64,000 bases of DNA from Aliagarivorans taiwanensis DSM 22990 (GCF_000429505.1 NZ_AUBZ01000003.1:124001-188000); one strand, 5' to 3'; positions 17,297 through 26,895 are shown, numbered from the stretch's first letter. A program made the numbers and translations. The notes: generated by a model not told the origin, from the letters alone.

Positions 17297-18619
17297 ATGC
17301 TTAATCGCCGACTCATTATGCTGCTACTGTGCAGTGCTTTCGCCACTAACTCCGCACGTGCCGCCTATCTGGAAACTGAACCGGGTGATTGGGGGGTCGC
17401 GGTGTCATTCCGCAGTGCCACCATCCCCTTTAATATCACCGAAGATCTGGTGCCGGGGGTAAACGACTCGGAGTATGTGAACGATTTTGTGCCGATGTTT
17501 TACTACCACGGCGAGCATGTCTATATGGACGGCACCGAGCTCGGTGCTTACTTGTGGAAGGGCGATAACTCCAGTGTGGCGTTGATGGGCCGCTATCGCT
17601 TCTTCGATATCCCGAAAGATTTACAGAATACGATACGCAAAGATGGGCTGGATACCGGCCTAAAGTGGACCTGGCGCTTTGCCGACGACACCTTTTTAAA
17701 GGCCGACCTGCTGACTGATCTGGAAAGTCGCTTTCAGAGCAACTTAGCGCTTAGCCGTCACTACCGGGGCAATGGTTGGCAGCTAACCCCCTATGCCAAC
17801 GCCAAGCTTAAATCCAGCCGCTTTAACAGCTACTACTACGGGCTGAGCGAGGCCACCGATATCGATGCCAAGGCCGATATCGATTGGAAGGTGGGGCTGA
17901 GTGGCCGTTACCACCTCTGGCAAGAGCTTTACTTGGTGGGGGACGTGGGTGCCAGCGTATTCGGTTCAAACACCCGCGGTTTGGATACCATCGACAAGAG
18001 TGGCCAATTTGAGTCCTATGTGGGCTTTGCCTTCTTTGGTAGCGAGCTTAAAAAGGGCAACGCCCGTTTGCCCAGCGGTTATCTGCGGGTTGCTCATAAC
18101 TGGGGAACGCCATCAAACCTTGGCGAAATGATCGAGTTCGATTGGGAGCATAACAGCAACCAACTCACCTCCATCGCCTACGGTCATAAGCTGAGCGACA
18201 CCTTACTGAGCTTGCCGATTGAGGTATATCTGCATAGCGCCTTCGCCTTCCATTACGCATCCTCTGATCAAAGCAGTAAGACCGAATATGTGTTCGCCTT
18301 CAAAGGCTATTACACCTTTAATACCCCAGTGCGGGTGCGCTTTGGCGCAGGTGAGGGCTTGTCCTACATCTCTAGCCTAACCTATATCGAAGATGAAGAG
18401 ATGAAAGAGAAAGAGTATGAGGGTAGTAAGTTTATGAACTATCTCGATTTCTCTCTCGATCTTAACCTTGGTGACTTGTTTAGAAAGCCGCAGTGGGAGA
18501 GTGCATGGTTTGGTTATAACATCCACCACCGCTCCGCTATCTTTGAGAGCTCAGCGATGTTTGGGCGGATCAAAGGGGGCAGCAACTACCACGGCTTCCA
18601 CCTACAGTGGCACTGGTAG
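17297..18619 (+). CDS. MipA/OmpV-like outer-membrane beta-barrel protein
   Basis: 440 residues from the ATG at 17297, which begins a standard signal peptide ending ARA before AYLETEPGDW. An extension to 17246 is possible but spoils the signal. The mature protein is rich in alternating aromatic/polar beta-strand patterns (GLKWTWRF, GLSGRYHLWQELYLVGDVGAS) and resembles MipA/OmpV family barrels in its first 250 residues. The C-terminus is extended and ends in a short-strand motif HHRSAIFESSAMFG...GGSNYHGFHLQWHW with terminal aromatic residue, as expected for BAM-inserted barrels. That tail recalls PagL-type deacylase ends, which carry an H-x-S. The substrate or role is unknown. Confidence 0.7.
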   Translation: MLNRRLIMLLLCSAFATNSARAAYLETEPGDWGVAVSFRSATIPFNITEDLVPGVNDSEYVNDFVPMFYYHGEHVYMDGTELGAYLWKGDNSSVALMGRYRFFDIPKDLQNTIRKDGLDTGLKWTWRFADDTFLKADLLTDLESRFQSNLALSRHYRGNGWQLTPYANAKLKSSRFNSYYYGLSEATDIDAKADIDWKVGLSGRYHLWQELYLVGDVGASVFGSNTRGLDTIDKSGQFESYVGFAFFGSELKKGNARLPSGYLRVAHNWGTPSNLGEMIEFDWEHNSNQLTSIAYGHKLSDTLLSLPIEVYLHSAFAFHYASSDQSSKTEYVFAFKGYYTFNTPVRVRFGAGEGLSYISSLTYIEDEEMKEKEYEGSKFMNYLDFSLDLNLGDLFRKPQWESAWFGYNIHHRSAIFESSAMFGRIKGGSNYHGFHLQWHW

Positions 18620-18653
18620 TATCTACTCAGGCAGCAAGGCGGCCCTAGAGCCG

Positions 18654-19109
18654 CTACTCTGCGGGAAAGTGACGAAACATAACGATGGCATCTTCCCGCC
18701 CTTGTTCGCTCGGGTAGTAGGCCTTGCGCCGCTCCACCTCAACAAACTCGAACTGGTTATAGAGGTTGATTGCGCGCAGGTTGGACTCTCTGACTTCCAG
18801 GCACATTAGCTGCCAATGTTGCGCTTCAGCATCCGCGATCAGCTGCTTCATTAGCTGCTTCCCCAGTCCCAAGCCCTGAACACCGGGGTCGACCGCCAGA
18901 TTCAGCAACTCCGCCTCGCCCGCCACCTCGCGCACGATGGAGTAGCCGAGCAACTGCAGACCGCGCCATAGCCCAGTGTTGTGGTAAAGCCGACCAAAGC
19001 TGCCCTGCAGCGAACTGTGCGACCAGGGAAAGGCATGGGCAAGCTGCTCAATACGCGCAATCGCGGGCAGCTGCTCTGCCGCTAAAGGCTTGAACACTAG
19101 CTCTGACAT
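18654..19109 (-). CDS. rimI: Ribosomal protein S18-alanine N-acetyltransferase
   Basis: 151 residues from the ATG at 19109 (MSELVFKPL); the frame also has an ATG at 19121. GNAT fold: acetyl-CoA loop VDPGVQGLGLGKQLM and the RimI landmarks RIEQLAHAFPWS near the N-terminus and LEVRESNLRAINLYNQFEF near the C-terminus. It acetylates the N-terminal alanine of S18. The start lies inside the end of holD, the same operon pairing as in E. coli. Confidence 0.93.
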   Translation of the reverse strand: MSELVFKPLAAEQLPAIARIEQLAHAFPWSHSSLQGSFGRLYHNTGLWRGLQLLGYSIVREVAGEAELLNLAVDPGVQGLGLGKQLMKQLIADAEAQHWQLMCLEVRESNLRAINLYNQFEFVEVERRKAYYPSEQGREDAIVMFRHFPAE

Positions 19110-19450
19110 AGCTGCGCCCACACCCGGCGCTTGGCCTCAACCTTCTCTAGCATCTCGTCCACAGACGCGCAGAGTAGCTTAGGTCGGGTATCGGCCCCCT
19201 GCGCAGCATCAACGCTTAACACCCACCCCGGAAAGTCCTTCGACAGCCGAGCAGGTGCCACTACTGTCGCCTTCTCCGCGCCGCCCAATACCACCGTCAA
19301 GCGATCGGCGAGCTGCTGCTGACGCGCATTGAGAGGCGCGTCACTAAGCACCACCAGCGGCACATCAGGGCATAATTGCGCGGGGCGACGTTCGAGCCAA
19401 ATGTCGATATTCATGGCCTTGAGGTAGTCTTTGGCTTGCCGGGATATCAC
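19097..19450 (-). CDS. holD: DNA polymerase III psi subunit
   Basis: 117 residues, GTG start. The N-terminal segment YLKAMNIDIWLERRP corresponds to the conserved LGITQW..RRP region of HolD, and the C-terminal WAQLC also matches. Psi links the clamp-loader complex to chi and SSB. HolD proteins diverge strongly, so identity rests on these motifs together with overlap with rimI. Slightly shorter than the 137-residue E. coli protein. Confidence 0.82.
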   Translation of the reverse strand: MISRQAKDYLKAMNIDIWLERRPAQLCPDVPLVVLSDAPLNARQQQLADRLTVVLGGAEKATVVAPARLSKDFPGWVLSVDAAQGADTRPKLLCASVDEMLEKVEAKRRVWAQLCQS

Positions 19451-19809
19451 GGGAAAGATTCACTAAAGTAACTAAAAACGGGCAGATAGTAGCAAATAAT
19501 GTCGCCAAATGGAGCTAAGCAATCGACAGTTTTTTGTTCGATTAGTCCACAAAAAACTTGTAAACGAGACGTTAAGCAATAAACTATGCTGCTGCAAAAT
19601 GAGCGTGTTATTAATTAACCTTGTCCCCCGCTAAGGGAAACCGTTGGCTTACATTTTGCGTATATCTGCGTATAGCTTTTAAGCAGGCTTGGGCTGGCTT
19701 GGCAAAAGCAGCATAAGGATTTGCGAGTACTGATTCTTTCTGCTATAGATAGCCGCCTATTATCCACGACTGTCGGAACAGTCGGCAGTATGGAATTTGG
19801 GAGAAAGGT
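19451..19809. promoter_or_regulatory. Divergent intergenic region holD / dksA
   Basis: A 359-bp AT-rich spacer holding the holD promoter (minus) and the dksA promoter (plus). A GAGAAAGGT ribosome site directly precedes dksA. I see no recognisable operator or RNA gene. Confidence 0.4.
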
Positions 19810-20256
19810 ATGCCACAAGGCAAAAAGAAAACACTAGGTGTACTGTCAATCGCTGGGGTTGAACCTTATCAGGAGAAGCCGGGCGAAGAGTACATGAATG
19901 ATGATCAGATGAATCATTTCCGTACCATTCTCGATGCGTGGCGCAATCAGTTGCGTGAGGAAGTCGACCGCACCGTAACCCACATGAAGGATGAAGCAGC
20001 TAACTTCCCTGACCCAGTTGACCGAGCAGCTCAAGAAGAAGAGTTCAGCTTGGAACTGCGTACCCGCGACCGTGAGCGCAAGCTTATCAAGAAGATCGAA
20101 AAGACCTTGGTAAAAATCGACGAAGACGATTTCGGCTTCTGCGATGCCTGCGGTGTCGAGATTGGTATTCGCCGACTAGAAGCGCGACCCACCGCCGACC
20201 TCTGTATCGACTGCAAGACCCTTGCAGAGATTAAAGAGAAACAACTCGTCGGTTAG
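19810..20256 (+). CDS. dksA: RNA polymerase-binding transcription factor DksA
   Basis: 148 residues. A long coiled coil with the acidic tip [11 protein letters not shown] that enters the polymerase secondary channel, then a four-cysteine zinc finger CDAC...CIDC, then a C-terminal helix. DksA acts with ppGpp to repress rRNA and activate amino-acid promoters. Length and sequence match the E. coli protein closely, apart from the short N-terminal segment. Confidence 0.97.
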   Translation: MPQGKKKTLGVLSIAGVEPYQEKPGEEYMNDDQMNHFRTILDAWRNQLREEVDRTVTHMKDEAANFPDPVDRAAQEEEFSLELRTRDRERKLIKKIEKTLVKIDEDDFGFCDACGVEIGIRRLEARPTADLCIDCKTLAEIKEKQLVG

Positions 20257-20262
20257 TCGAAG

Positions 20263-20288
20263 GGGCCACGCAAGTGGCCCTTGCTTTT
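20263..20288 (+). terminator. dksA terminator or attenuator abutting gluQ
   Basis: A 7-bp stem GGGCCAC / GTGGCCC with GCAA loop (20263-20280), followed by TTGCTTTTTAT. The gluQ ATG candidates begin at once after the T-rich tract, so gluQ translation would start just beyond a partial terminator. Confidence 0.75.
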
Positions 20289-20291
20289 TAT

Positions 20292-21176
20292 ATGCCTCAA
20301 CAAATGCGTAGTCGCTACGTAGGGCGCTTCGCCCCCTCTCCTTCCGGTCCACTCCACCTTGGCTCATTGGTTGCTGCCCTCGGCAGTTATCTGCAGGCGC
20401 GTGCCAATAACGGCCAATGGCTGGTGCGCATAGAAGATATCGATCCGCCGCGTGAGCAACCCGGCGCAGCATCACTGATCCTCAAACAGCTTGAACACTA
20501 CGGCCTACATTGGGATGGCGAGGTGCGCTACCAAAGCCAGCAAAGCGAACACTATCTAGCTCAGCTGGAGCAATGGCAGCAGCAAGGACTGGCCTATTAC
20601 TGCCAATGCACCCGCAAACAGATCAAAGCCGCTGGAGGCTACTACCCCGGGACGTGTCGGAACTTGATGCTGGGTGCCGATAATGCTGCGTTGCGCCTGA
20701 AAACCGACGCCGCAGTCTACCAGTTTGATGACCGCCTGAATGGCACCATCAGCGTCCCTAAAGCGCTGGCCGAAGAAGACTTTATCGTAAAACGCCGCGA
20801 TGGCCTGTTCGCTTATAATCTGGCGGTGGTACTAGATGATATCGACCAAGGGGTTACCGAAGTGGTGCGTGGCGCCGATCTGATTGAGCCAACCGGACGG
20901 CAGATCTACATCTATCACTGCTTGGGCCAAACGCTTCCCAGTTATCTGCATCTGCCATTAATCCTCGATGAGCATGGCAACAAGCTCAGCAAGCAAAATC
21001 ACGCCCCATCTATTTCCGATGCACAGCCACAACAACTGCTGCTGCAAAGTTTGAAATACCTAGGGCAACACAGCGATCCACAGTGGCTTGAGCTAAGCTG
21101 TGAGCAACTGCTGCAGTTAGCTGTCGAACAGTGGGATTGGCAACGCATTCCCCGTAGTGAGATGCACTCACTCTGA
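20292..21176 (+). CDS. gluQ: Glutamyl-Q tRNA(Asp) synthetase
   Basis: 294 residues from ATG at 20292; ATG at 20304 (MRSRYVGRF) is an equally good alternative, and neither has a clear ribosome site. A class I synthetase lacking the anticodon-binding domain. It shows the HIGH-like motif [12 protein letters not shown], a zinc site with CQC (near residue 100) and a later Cys in YPGTC, and the KMSKS equivalent KLSKQNHA. It glutamylates queuosine at position 34 of tRNA(Asp). The position after dksA is conserved in gammaproteobacteria. Confidence 0.95.
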   Translation: MPQQMRSRYVGRFAPSPSGPLHLGSLVAALGSYLQARANNGQWLVRIEDIDPPREQPGAASLILKQLEHYGLHWDGEVRYQSQQSEHYLAQLEQWQQQGLAYYCQCTRKQIKAAGGYYPGTCRNLMLGADNAALRLKTDAAVYQFDDRLNGTISVPKALAEEDFIVKRRDGLFAYNLAVVLDDIDQGVTEVVRGADLIEPTGRQIYIYHCLGQTLPSYLHLPLILDEHGNKLSKQNHAPSISDAQPQQLLLQSLKYLGQHSDPQWLELSCEQLLQLAVEQWDWQRIPRSEMHSL

Positions 21177-21245
21177 CACAGTTGTATTTCTGCTGAAACT
21201 CGCTATATTAGCGCCTTATTTTTAGCCAAGATGTAGTATTTTTTC

Positions 21246-21259
21246 AGGGGGCAACCATT
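21246..21259 (+). promoter_or_regulatory. Ribosome site and AUU start codon of pcnB
   Basis: AGGGGG at 21246-21251 is followed after five bases by ATT at 21257-21259, in frame with pcnB. The first ATG in frame (21290) has no ribosome site. In E. coli pcnB is also started from AUU, so this is read as the genuine initiation region. Confidence 0.75.
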
Positions 21260-22633
21260 TTAAGTCGCATCGCCAAGGGCATTAAGCGCATGATTAAGCC
21301 GCAAGCAACAGAATCGGAAATTCGCCTTGAAAAGCAGGTGATTGGCCGCGATCAGCACAATATCTCCCGCCAAGACATTAGCGAGAATGCGCTGAAGGTA
21401 CTGTATCGTCTACACAAATCTGGCTACGAGGCCTATCTAGTAGGCGGTGGTGTACGCGATCTTCTGTTGGGCAAGCACCCGAAAGACTTCGACATCGCCA
21501 CCAATGCTACTCCTGAGCAAATCCAGAAGCTGTTCCGTAACTGCCGCTTAGTGGGCCGCCGCTTCCGTCTGGCACATATCCTGTTTGGCCGCGATATCAT
21601 CGAGGTTGCCACCTTCCGCGGCCACCATGTCGAAGCGCCCGACAAGCACGCCAAGCAAAGCGACGAAGGTATGCTACTGCGCGACAACGTCTACGGCGGC
21701 ATCGACGAAGATGCCGAGCGCCGCGACTTTACCGTAAATGCCCTGTACTACAACATTGCCGACTTCTCGGTCGTCGACTTTGCTGGCGGCATCGACGACA
21801 TCGAAGCCCGTCGCTTGCAGTTAATTGGTGACCCAGAGACCCGCTACCGCGAAGATCCGGTACGGATGCTGCGCGCCGTGCGTTTTGCGGTAAAACTGGA
21901 CTTCGAGATTGCGCCAAGCTGTGGCGATCCGATCCCGCAACTGGCCCACCTGCTCAAAGATATTCCAGCTGCACGCCTGTTCGAAGAGTGCCTCAAGCTA
22001 TTTATGGCCGGCCACGGCGTCGACACCTTCAAGATGCTGCAGCAAACGCAATTGCTGTTCTCACTGTTCCCGCTGCTCAAGCCTCTGCTGCAAGAGATGG
22101 ATGAACGGGACCCAGATGTACGCTTTATCCTAGCGGCGCTGGCCAGCACCGATCGCCGGGTCAACAACGACCAGAAGGTGACGCCTGCGTTTATCTTCGC
22201 CGCGCTGCTATGGCCATTGGTACAGCAGAAGAAAGAAGAGCTACTGATTGAGCTGTCGCTGGGCGAGCACGATGCCATGGTCATGGCCATGGGTTGGGTG
22301 CTAGACCAACAATGTAAGAGCGTGGCGATCCCACGCCGCTTTACCACCGGTGTTCGCGAGATCTGGCAGCTACAATCGCGCCTAAGCCGCCGCCACGGCA
22401 AACGAGCCTTTGCCACCTTCGGCCACCCGCGCTTCCGCGCCGCCTATGACTTCCTGGAGCTGCGTGCTCAAACCAGCGAAGACCCAGAGCAGACCAAACT
22501 GGTGGAATGGTGGCAGCTATGGCAACAGAGCAACGAACCCGGCCGCTCCAACATGCTGCGCCAACTCAACAAAGGCAATGGCCCGCGCAAGCGCCGCCGT
22601 AAACCACGCAAACCAAGCGCTAGCCAGGACTAA
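21257..22633 (+). CDS. pcnB: Poly(A) polymerase I
   Basis: 458 residues if initiated at ATT 21257 (leader LSRIAKGIKRM before the first ATG at 21290). Nucleotidyltransferase of the CCA-adding superfamily: LVGGGVRDLLLG, the catalytic KDFDIATNA with its two aspartates, RRFRLAHI and the RRDFTVNALYY segment. The C-terminus is strongly basic (GPRKRRRKPRKPS), as in E. coli PcnB, and probably binds RNA. It adds poly(A) tails that promote RNA decay. folK starts one base after its stop. Confidence 0.95.
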   Translation: MLSRIAKGIKRMIKPQATESEIRLEKQVIGRDQHNISRQDISENALKVLYRLHKSGYEAYLVGGGVRDLLLGKHPKDFDIATNATPEQIQKLFRNCRLVGRRFRLAHILFGRDIIEVATFRGHHVEAPDKHAKQSDEGMLLRDNVYGGIDEDAERRDFTVNALYYNIADFSVVDFAGGIDDIEARRLQLIGDPETRYREDPVRMLRAVRFAVKLDFEIAPSCGDPIPQLAHLLKDIPAARLFEECLKLFMAGHGVDTFKMLQQTQLLFSLFPLLKPLLQEMDERDPDVRFILAALASTDRRVNNDQKVTPAFIFAALLWPLVQQKKEELLIELSLGEHDAMVMAMGWVLDQQCKSVAIPRRFTTGVREIWQLQSRLSRRHGKRAFATFGHPRFRAAYDFLELRAQTSEDPEQTKLVEWWQLWQQSNEPGRSNMLRQLNKGNGPRKRRRKPRKPSASQD

Positions 22634-22634
22634 T

Positions 22635-23141
22635 ATGCCTATCTGCTATATCGGCCTGGGTACCAACCTGGGCGATCCGCTTAAGCAGGCGTTATTGGCT
22701 CGCCACACCCTGAGCGAGTCACCGCTATGGACACTTAGCGCGGTGTCTTCGCTGTACCGCAGCCGCCCAATGGGTCCTCAGGACCAGCCCGACTACCTGA
22801 ATGCAGTCGTGGCGCTGGAGACCTCACTCTCCCCGGAAGCCCTGCTCGATGCCCTACAAGCCATCGAGCAACAACAGGGGCGCCAGCGCTTGCGCCGCTG
22901 GGGAGAGCGCACCTTGGATCTGGATATCTTGCTGTACGGCGATCAGGTACTTAGCAGCGAACGGCTGCAAGTTCCCCACACTGGTATGACTCAGCGAGAG
23001 TTTGTATTATTACCCCTCGTTGAAATCGCCCCAGAGCTACATCTGCCAGATGGCCGAGCGGTCAAGGATCTAGCCGCCGCCATCGATAATAATGGCCTGC
23101 ACATCGCTAAACGCCCAATGGAGTGGGTGGGAACACATTAA
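22635..23141 (+). CDS. folK: 2-amino-4-hydroxy-6-hydroxymethyldihydropteridine pyrophosphokinase
   Basis: 168 residues from the ATG two bases after the pcnB TAA. HPPK motifs are complete: [11 protein letters not shown] near the start, the metal-binding [15 protein letters not shown] with both aspartates, and [16 protein letters not shown]. It makes the pyrophosphorylated pterin for folate synthesis. The pcnB-folK-panB order is conserved. The open frame extends upstream inside pcnB but is a shadow there. Confidence 0.96.
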   Translation: MPICYIGLGTNLGDPLKQALLARHTLSESPLWTLSAVSSLYRSRPMGPQDQPDYLNAVVALETSLSPEALLDALQAIEQQQGRQRLRRWGERTLDLDILLYGDQVLSSERLQVPHTGMTQREFVLLPLVEIAPELHLPDGRAVKDLAAAIDNNGLHIAKRPMEWVGTH

Positions 23142-23173
23142 CAATCAGAGGGTTAGACCCTAAGGTTATTAAC

Positions 23174-23968
23174 ATGACACGAATTACTGCCGCCCAGCTG
23201 AAGCAAATGAAACAGCAGGGAGACAAGTTTTCTTGTATCACCGCCTATGACGCCAGCTTTGCCGCGCTGTTTGATCAAGCAGGCATGCACATGCTGTTAA
23301 TCGGCGACTCCATGGGAATGGTACTGCAAGGTAATGACGACACCGTCGCGGTGACCGTTGAACACGTGGCCTACCATACTCGCAGCGTCGCCAACGGCTC
23401 AGACAAGGCGCTGATTGTCGCCGACATGCCGTTTATGAGCTATGCCACCACCGAACAAGCCTACGAGAATGCCGCCAAGCTGATGCAAGCGGGCGCGCAA
23501 ATGGTCAAAGTAGAAGGCGGCGACTGGCTAACCCCGACTATTCGCGGCTTGGTGGAGCGCGGCATCCCGGTGTGCGGTCACCTCGGGCTAACGCCGCAAT
23601 CGGTACACCTGTTCGGCGGCTTTAAGGTGCAGGGCCGCGAGCCCGAGCAAGCCGACGAGATGCTCAAACACGCCATCGAGCTTGAGGCGGCAGGCGTGCA
23701 ACTGTTGGTGCTGGAGTGTATCCCCACCGAGTTGGCCAAGCGTATTACCAATGCCTTGCAGATCCCCGTGATCGGCATTGGCGCCGGCAATGTTACAGAT
23801 GGCCAGATCTTGGTGATGCACGACGCCTTCGGTATCACCAAAGGCCACATCCCTAAGTTTTCCAAGAACTTCCTTAGCGAAACCGGAGACATCCGCAGCG
23901 CCGTCAGCCGGTACATCGAGCAGGTCGCCAGCGGTGAGTTCCCAGCAGCAGAGCACAGCTTCAACTAG
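23174..23968 (+). CDS. panB: 3-methyl-2-oxobutanoate hydroxymethyltransferase
   Basis: 264 residues, exactly the E. coli length, from the ATG at 23174 with TAAGG eight bases upstream. The frame is open to 23123, but that extension overlaps folK. Conserved [21 protein letters not shown], the Mg2+ and ketopantoate site residues in VEGG and [10 protein letters not shown], and [13 protein letters not shown] are all present. First committed step of pantothenate synthesis. Confidence 0.97.
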   Translation: MTRITAAQLKQMKQQGDKFSCITAYDASFAALFDQAGMHMLLIGDSMGMVLQGNDDTVAVTVEHVAYHTRSVANGSDKALIVADMPFMSYATTEQAYENAAKLMQAGAQMVKVEGGDWLTPTIRGLVERGIPVCGHLGLTPQSVHLFGGFKVQGREPEQADEMLKHAIELEAAGVQLLVLECIPTELAKRITNALQIPVIGIGAGNVTDGQILVMHDAFGITKGHIPKFSKNFLSETGDIRSAVSRYIEQVASGEFPAAEHSFN

Positions 23969-23970
23969 TC

Positions 23971-24831
23971 ATGAAAGTCATTACTTCTATTGAACAGCTA
24001 CGCCCAGCGATAGCTGAGCTTAAGCAGGCCGGTAGCCTGGGCTTTGTGCCAAGCATGGGCAACTTGCACGATGGCCATTTGGCGCTGGTGAGCAAGGCTG
24101 GTGAGTTGGCCGATCAGGTGGCTGTTTCTATCTTCGTTAACCCGATGCAGTTTAACAACGCCAGCGATCTGGATAGCTACCCGCGTACCCTCGAACAAGA
24201 CTTGGCAGCACTGGAGCAAGCCGGTGTCGCGTTGGTATTTACCCCAACCCCAGAGGTAATGTACCCAAACGGGCTGGAGAGGGAGACCCGGATCGAGGTC
24301 ACCGGACTGCATGATGTGCTGGAAGGCGCCATGCGCCCTGGCCACTTTACCGGTGTTGCCACCGTGGTCACCAAGCTTTTTAACCTGATGCAGCCCGATG
24401 TGGCTGTGTTTGGCGAAAAAGATTACCAACAGCTGGCGCTGATCCGTAAGTTCACTCGCGACCTGATGCTGCCGATCGAGATTGTCGGCCTACCCACAGT
24501 GCGCGAAGCATCTGGTCTGGCAATGAGCTCACGCAATAATCGCCTGAGCCAGCAACAACGTGATCTCGCCCCCAAGCTTGCCCAGATCATGCGCCAACTC
24601 GCCGAGCGCGTTCAGCTAGCAGAAATTGAGCAAACCATTGCCTGGGGTGAGCAACAGCTCAACCAACAGGGATTTCGCTGTGACGGTATCGATATCGTCG
24701 ATGCCGATACCCTGGCCCCGCTTAACCCGTCATCCCAGCGCGCCGTTATCTTGATGGCAGCCTTTCTGGGTGACGTAAGACTTATTGATAACCTTGTGGT
24801 GGCACTGCCCCAGCACAACAGCCAGGCCTGA
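23971..24831 (+). CDS. panC: Pantoate-beta-alanine ligase
   Basis: 286 residues, starting two bases after panB. Nucleotidyl-transferase fold: [16 protein letters not shown] (HxGH motif), [10 protein letters not shown] (KMSK-like region), and SSRNNRLS. It condenses pantoate with beta-alanine supplied by the panD product encoded next. Operon with panB. Confidence 0.97.
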   Translation: MKVITSIEQLRPAIAELKQAGSLGFVPSMGNLHDGHLALVSKAGELADQVAVSIFVNPMQFNNASDLDSYPRTLEQDLAALEQAGVALVFTPTPEVMYPNGLERETRIEVTGLHDVLEGAMRPGHFTGVATVVTKLFNLMQPDVAVFGEKDYQQLALIRKFTRDLMLPIEIVGLPTVREASGLAMSSRNNRLSQQQRDLAPKLAQIMRQLAERVQLAEIEQTIAWGEQQLNQQGFRCDGIDIVDADTLAPLNPSSQRAVILMAAFLGDVRLIDNLVVALPQHNSQA

Positions 24832-24862
24832 GCCGGCAACCGTTTATAAAGGAGAATCAACC

Positions 24863-25243
24863 ATGCAAACCACCATGCTTAAGGGCAAACTTCACCAAGC
24901 ACGCGTGACCCATGCCGAACTTAACTATGAAGGTTCATGCGCCATCGACCAAGACATGCTGGACGCGGCCGGTATCCTCGAGTACGAGAAGATCGATATC
25001 TACAACATCGAGAACGGCGCGCGCTTCTCTACCTATGCCATCGCCGGTGAGCGCGGCTCAAAAATCATCTCGGTAAATGGCGCGGCGGCTCGCCAAGCCG
25101 CGGTGGGCGATCGGGTAATCATCTGTGCCTATGTGGGCATGGGCGCTGAGCAAGCTCAGGCACATAAGCCCTCTTTGGTATACCTCGATCAGCAAAACAA
25201 CATCGTACGCACCAGCAAAGATATTCCGGTGCAACTGGCCTAA
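24863..25243 (+). CDS. panD: Aspartate 1-decarboxylase (pyruvoyl enzyme precursor)
   Basis: 126 residues from ATG 24863 with AGGAG upstream. The self-processing site YEGSCAID has G24-S25, identical in position to E. coli PanD; cleavage there yields the pyruvoyl group. [10 protein letters not shown] and [15 protein letters not shown] are conserved. It makes beta-alanine for PanC. Unlike in E. coli, panB, panC and panD are contiguous. Confidence 0.97.
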   Translation: MQTTMLKGKLHQARVTHAELNYEGSCAIDQDMLDAAGILEYEKIDIYNIENGARFSTYAIAGERGSKIISVNGAAARQAAVGDRVIICAYVGMGAEQAQAHKPSLVYLDQQNNIVRTSKDIPVQLA

Positions 25244-25304
25244 GTTTCGCACCAAATAAGTGCAATGCAAGCAAGGCTTGTCATTGCCACCAAGGAATCT
25301 TTTG

Positions 25305-25339
25305 AAAAAACCAAGTGCCACCCATACACTTGGTTTTTT
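25305..25339. terminator. Rho-independent terminator after panD
   Basis: A 13-bp stem, A6CCAAGTG and CACTTGGT6, with a nine-base loop. The flanking A and T runs would allow termination in both directions, but only panD transcription reaches it. Confidence 0.92.
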
Positions 25340-25436
25340 ATTTTGCGTTTCTAATAAACATCGAGATTATCCTTAGGGAGTTAGCCTGCGACTTTGGCAT
25401 TTTGTTTGCCAGTACTTAGCTTTAGCTCGATCCAGG

Positions 25437-25802
25437 TTGTCTCAGGTGAAGTGGTATATCCCTCTTTTTTCAGCGCTTAGCGGCGATTATGTGGTTAGTG
25501 GCGTTGAGCCCGATAATGCCCCGCTACAGAGCCAACTCAAGCTGCTAGAGCCAATGCTACGCCGCCACTGGCGATTGCATATGCAGTATCTACGGCACGA
25601 CCTTTTTCATCTCGCCCGCCTCGAAGGACTACAAGAGCAGATCGACGAACGAGTCATCGCCCTGCACGCCCACCATGGTGCTAGCCCACTGCATCTGTTC
25701 GCCCACGAGTGGCAGGCCTTAAAGCACTGTGACAGCCTGCCAGAGGCCAGCTTGCGCCATCGCCGGCTGATTCGCGCCAGCCTACAAATGCAAACTTCCT
25801 AG
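25437..25802 (+). CDS. Hypothetical protein
   Basis: Up to 121 residues from TTG 25437; GTG at 25446 has AGG nine bases upstream and may be the real start (118 aa). No signal peptide or membrane segment. The composition is unusual: rich in His and Leu (RLHMQYLRHDLFHLARLEGL, HAHHGASPLHLFAHEW) and predicted helical. I recognise no family. It ends 100 bases before the chemoreceptor-like gene on the same strand, so it could belong to that unit. Confidence 0.5.
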   Translation: MSQVKWYIPLFSALSGDYVVSGVEPDNAPLQSQLKLLEPMLRRHWRLHMQYLRHDLFHLARLEGLQEQIDERVIALHAHHGASPLHLFAHEWQALKHCDSLPEASLRHRRLIRASLQMQTS

Positions 25803-25902
25803 TCTTATTTACTCAAAGCGGAATGGTGCTTGCTAGTGTCTTATTGATGCTCATATCACCGATATGGGCAACACAGGATGTGACAAGACAGCAAGGAGCA
25901 GT

Positions 25903-26895
25903 ATGTCTCGATTTTATTACCCGGTGTTGTTGGCGCTATTGCTTGGCTCTGTTTTGCTCAGCCTCAGCCAGCCACTCACCTTAGTGATGTTGCCAGGGCT
26001 CGCCTTTTTATGGCTCGCCTCCCGCAGCGCACCTCTCGCCCCAAAACCAGTGCTCGCTGACACCGAGCTACAACGAAACCTCGAAGAGCAGGCTGATGCA
26101 CTGAGCGAGATGAGCCACTGCGCCCGCGAACTCAGCAAGCATGCCGAACAGGTGGCCAGTGGCACCTTACAGCAATCCCAAGCCAGTGATAGCTCATCGG
26201 CCGCGGTGCTGGAGATGAGCGAGTGCCAGTCGGAAGTGGCCCGCAACATCGAGCAAGTGGCCAGCGAAAGCCAGCAGGCGCTCTCCATCGCTGAGCGCGG
26301 CAGCAATGCCAGCGACCAAGCCTATCGGGCCACCCATGTGCTGTTGGAGAGCAGCCAGCAGACGCGTCAACAACTGCGTCAGCTAAGCCAGCAATCCTCT
26401 AGCATTAACAGCTTCACCGAGACCATCCTCGATCTGGCGAAGCAAACCAATCTGTTATCGTTAAACGCCTCCATCGAAGCGGCTCGCGCCGGTGACCATG
26501 GCCGTGGCTTTGCCATCGTTGCACAAGAGGTTCGCGAGTTGGCCCAGCACTGCCATCAAGCCGCAGATCAGATCGGTGAGCACATCAACGCCCAAACCAA
26601 ACAGCTAGATGCTACGGTGGCGCGCTTTAGCGAGCTCGACCAGCAGGTTTGTGAGTTACAACAGAAGATCCAACACAGCCACCAGCTACATGGCGAGATC
26701 CAGCAAATCAACCAACTGCTGCAGCAGCAGCTTGAACAGATCAGCGTTGCCAGCAGCCAGCAAAAGTTGGCTACTCACTCGCTGGCCGAACATATCAGCG
26801 AGGTCGCCGATGCCGCCCGCGCCAATATGGCCAGCGCAGAGCAAAGCGCCGACATCGCCCAGCATCTTCGTCAGCTAAGTCAGACGGAGGCCTAG
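25903..26895 (+). CDS. Methyl-accepting chemotaxis-like protein without periplasmic sensor
   Basis: 330 residues from ATG 25903 (AAGGAG upstream). Two hydrophobic stretches at the N-terminus (about 7-40) with almost no loop between them, so there is no periplasmic ligand domain. Then a long Gln/Ser-rich coiled coil carries the MCP signalling hairpin [35 protein letters not shown]. The tip differs from the consensus LALNAAIEAARAGE by S and D substitutions, but core E and R residues are kept. No HAMP domain is obvious. The next gene, with a nitrate-sensor-like domain, starts at the base after its stop. Confidence 0.85.
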   Translation: MSRFYYPVLLALLLGSVLLSLSQPLTLVMLPGLAFLWLASRSAPLAPKPVLADTELQRNLEEQADALSEMSHCARELSKHAEQVASGTLQQSQASDSSSAAVLEMSECQSEVARNIEQVASESQQALSIAERGSNASDQAYRATHVLLESSQQTRQQLRQLSQQSSSINSFTETILDLAKQTNLLSLNASIEAARAGDHGRGFAIVAQEVRELAQHCHQAADQIGEHINAQTKQLDATVARFSELDQQVCELQQKIQHSHQLHGEIQQINQLLQQQLEQISVASSQQKLATHSLAEHISEVADAARANMASAEQSADIAQHLRQLSQTEA

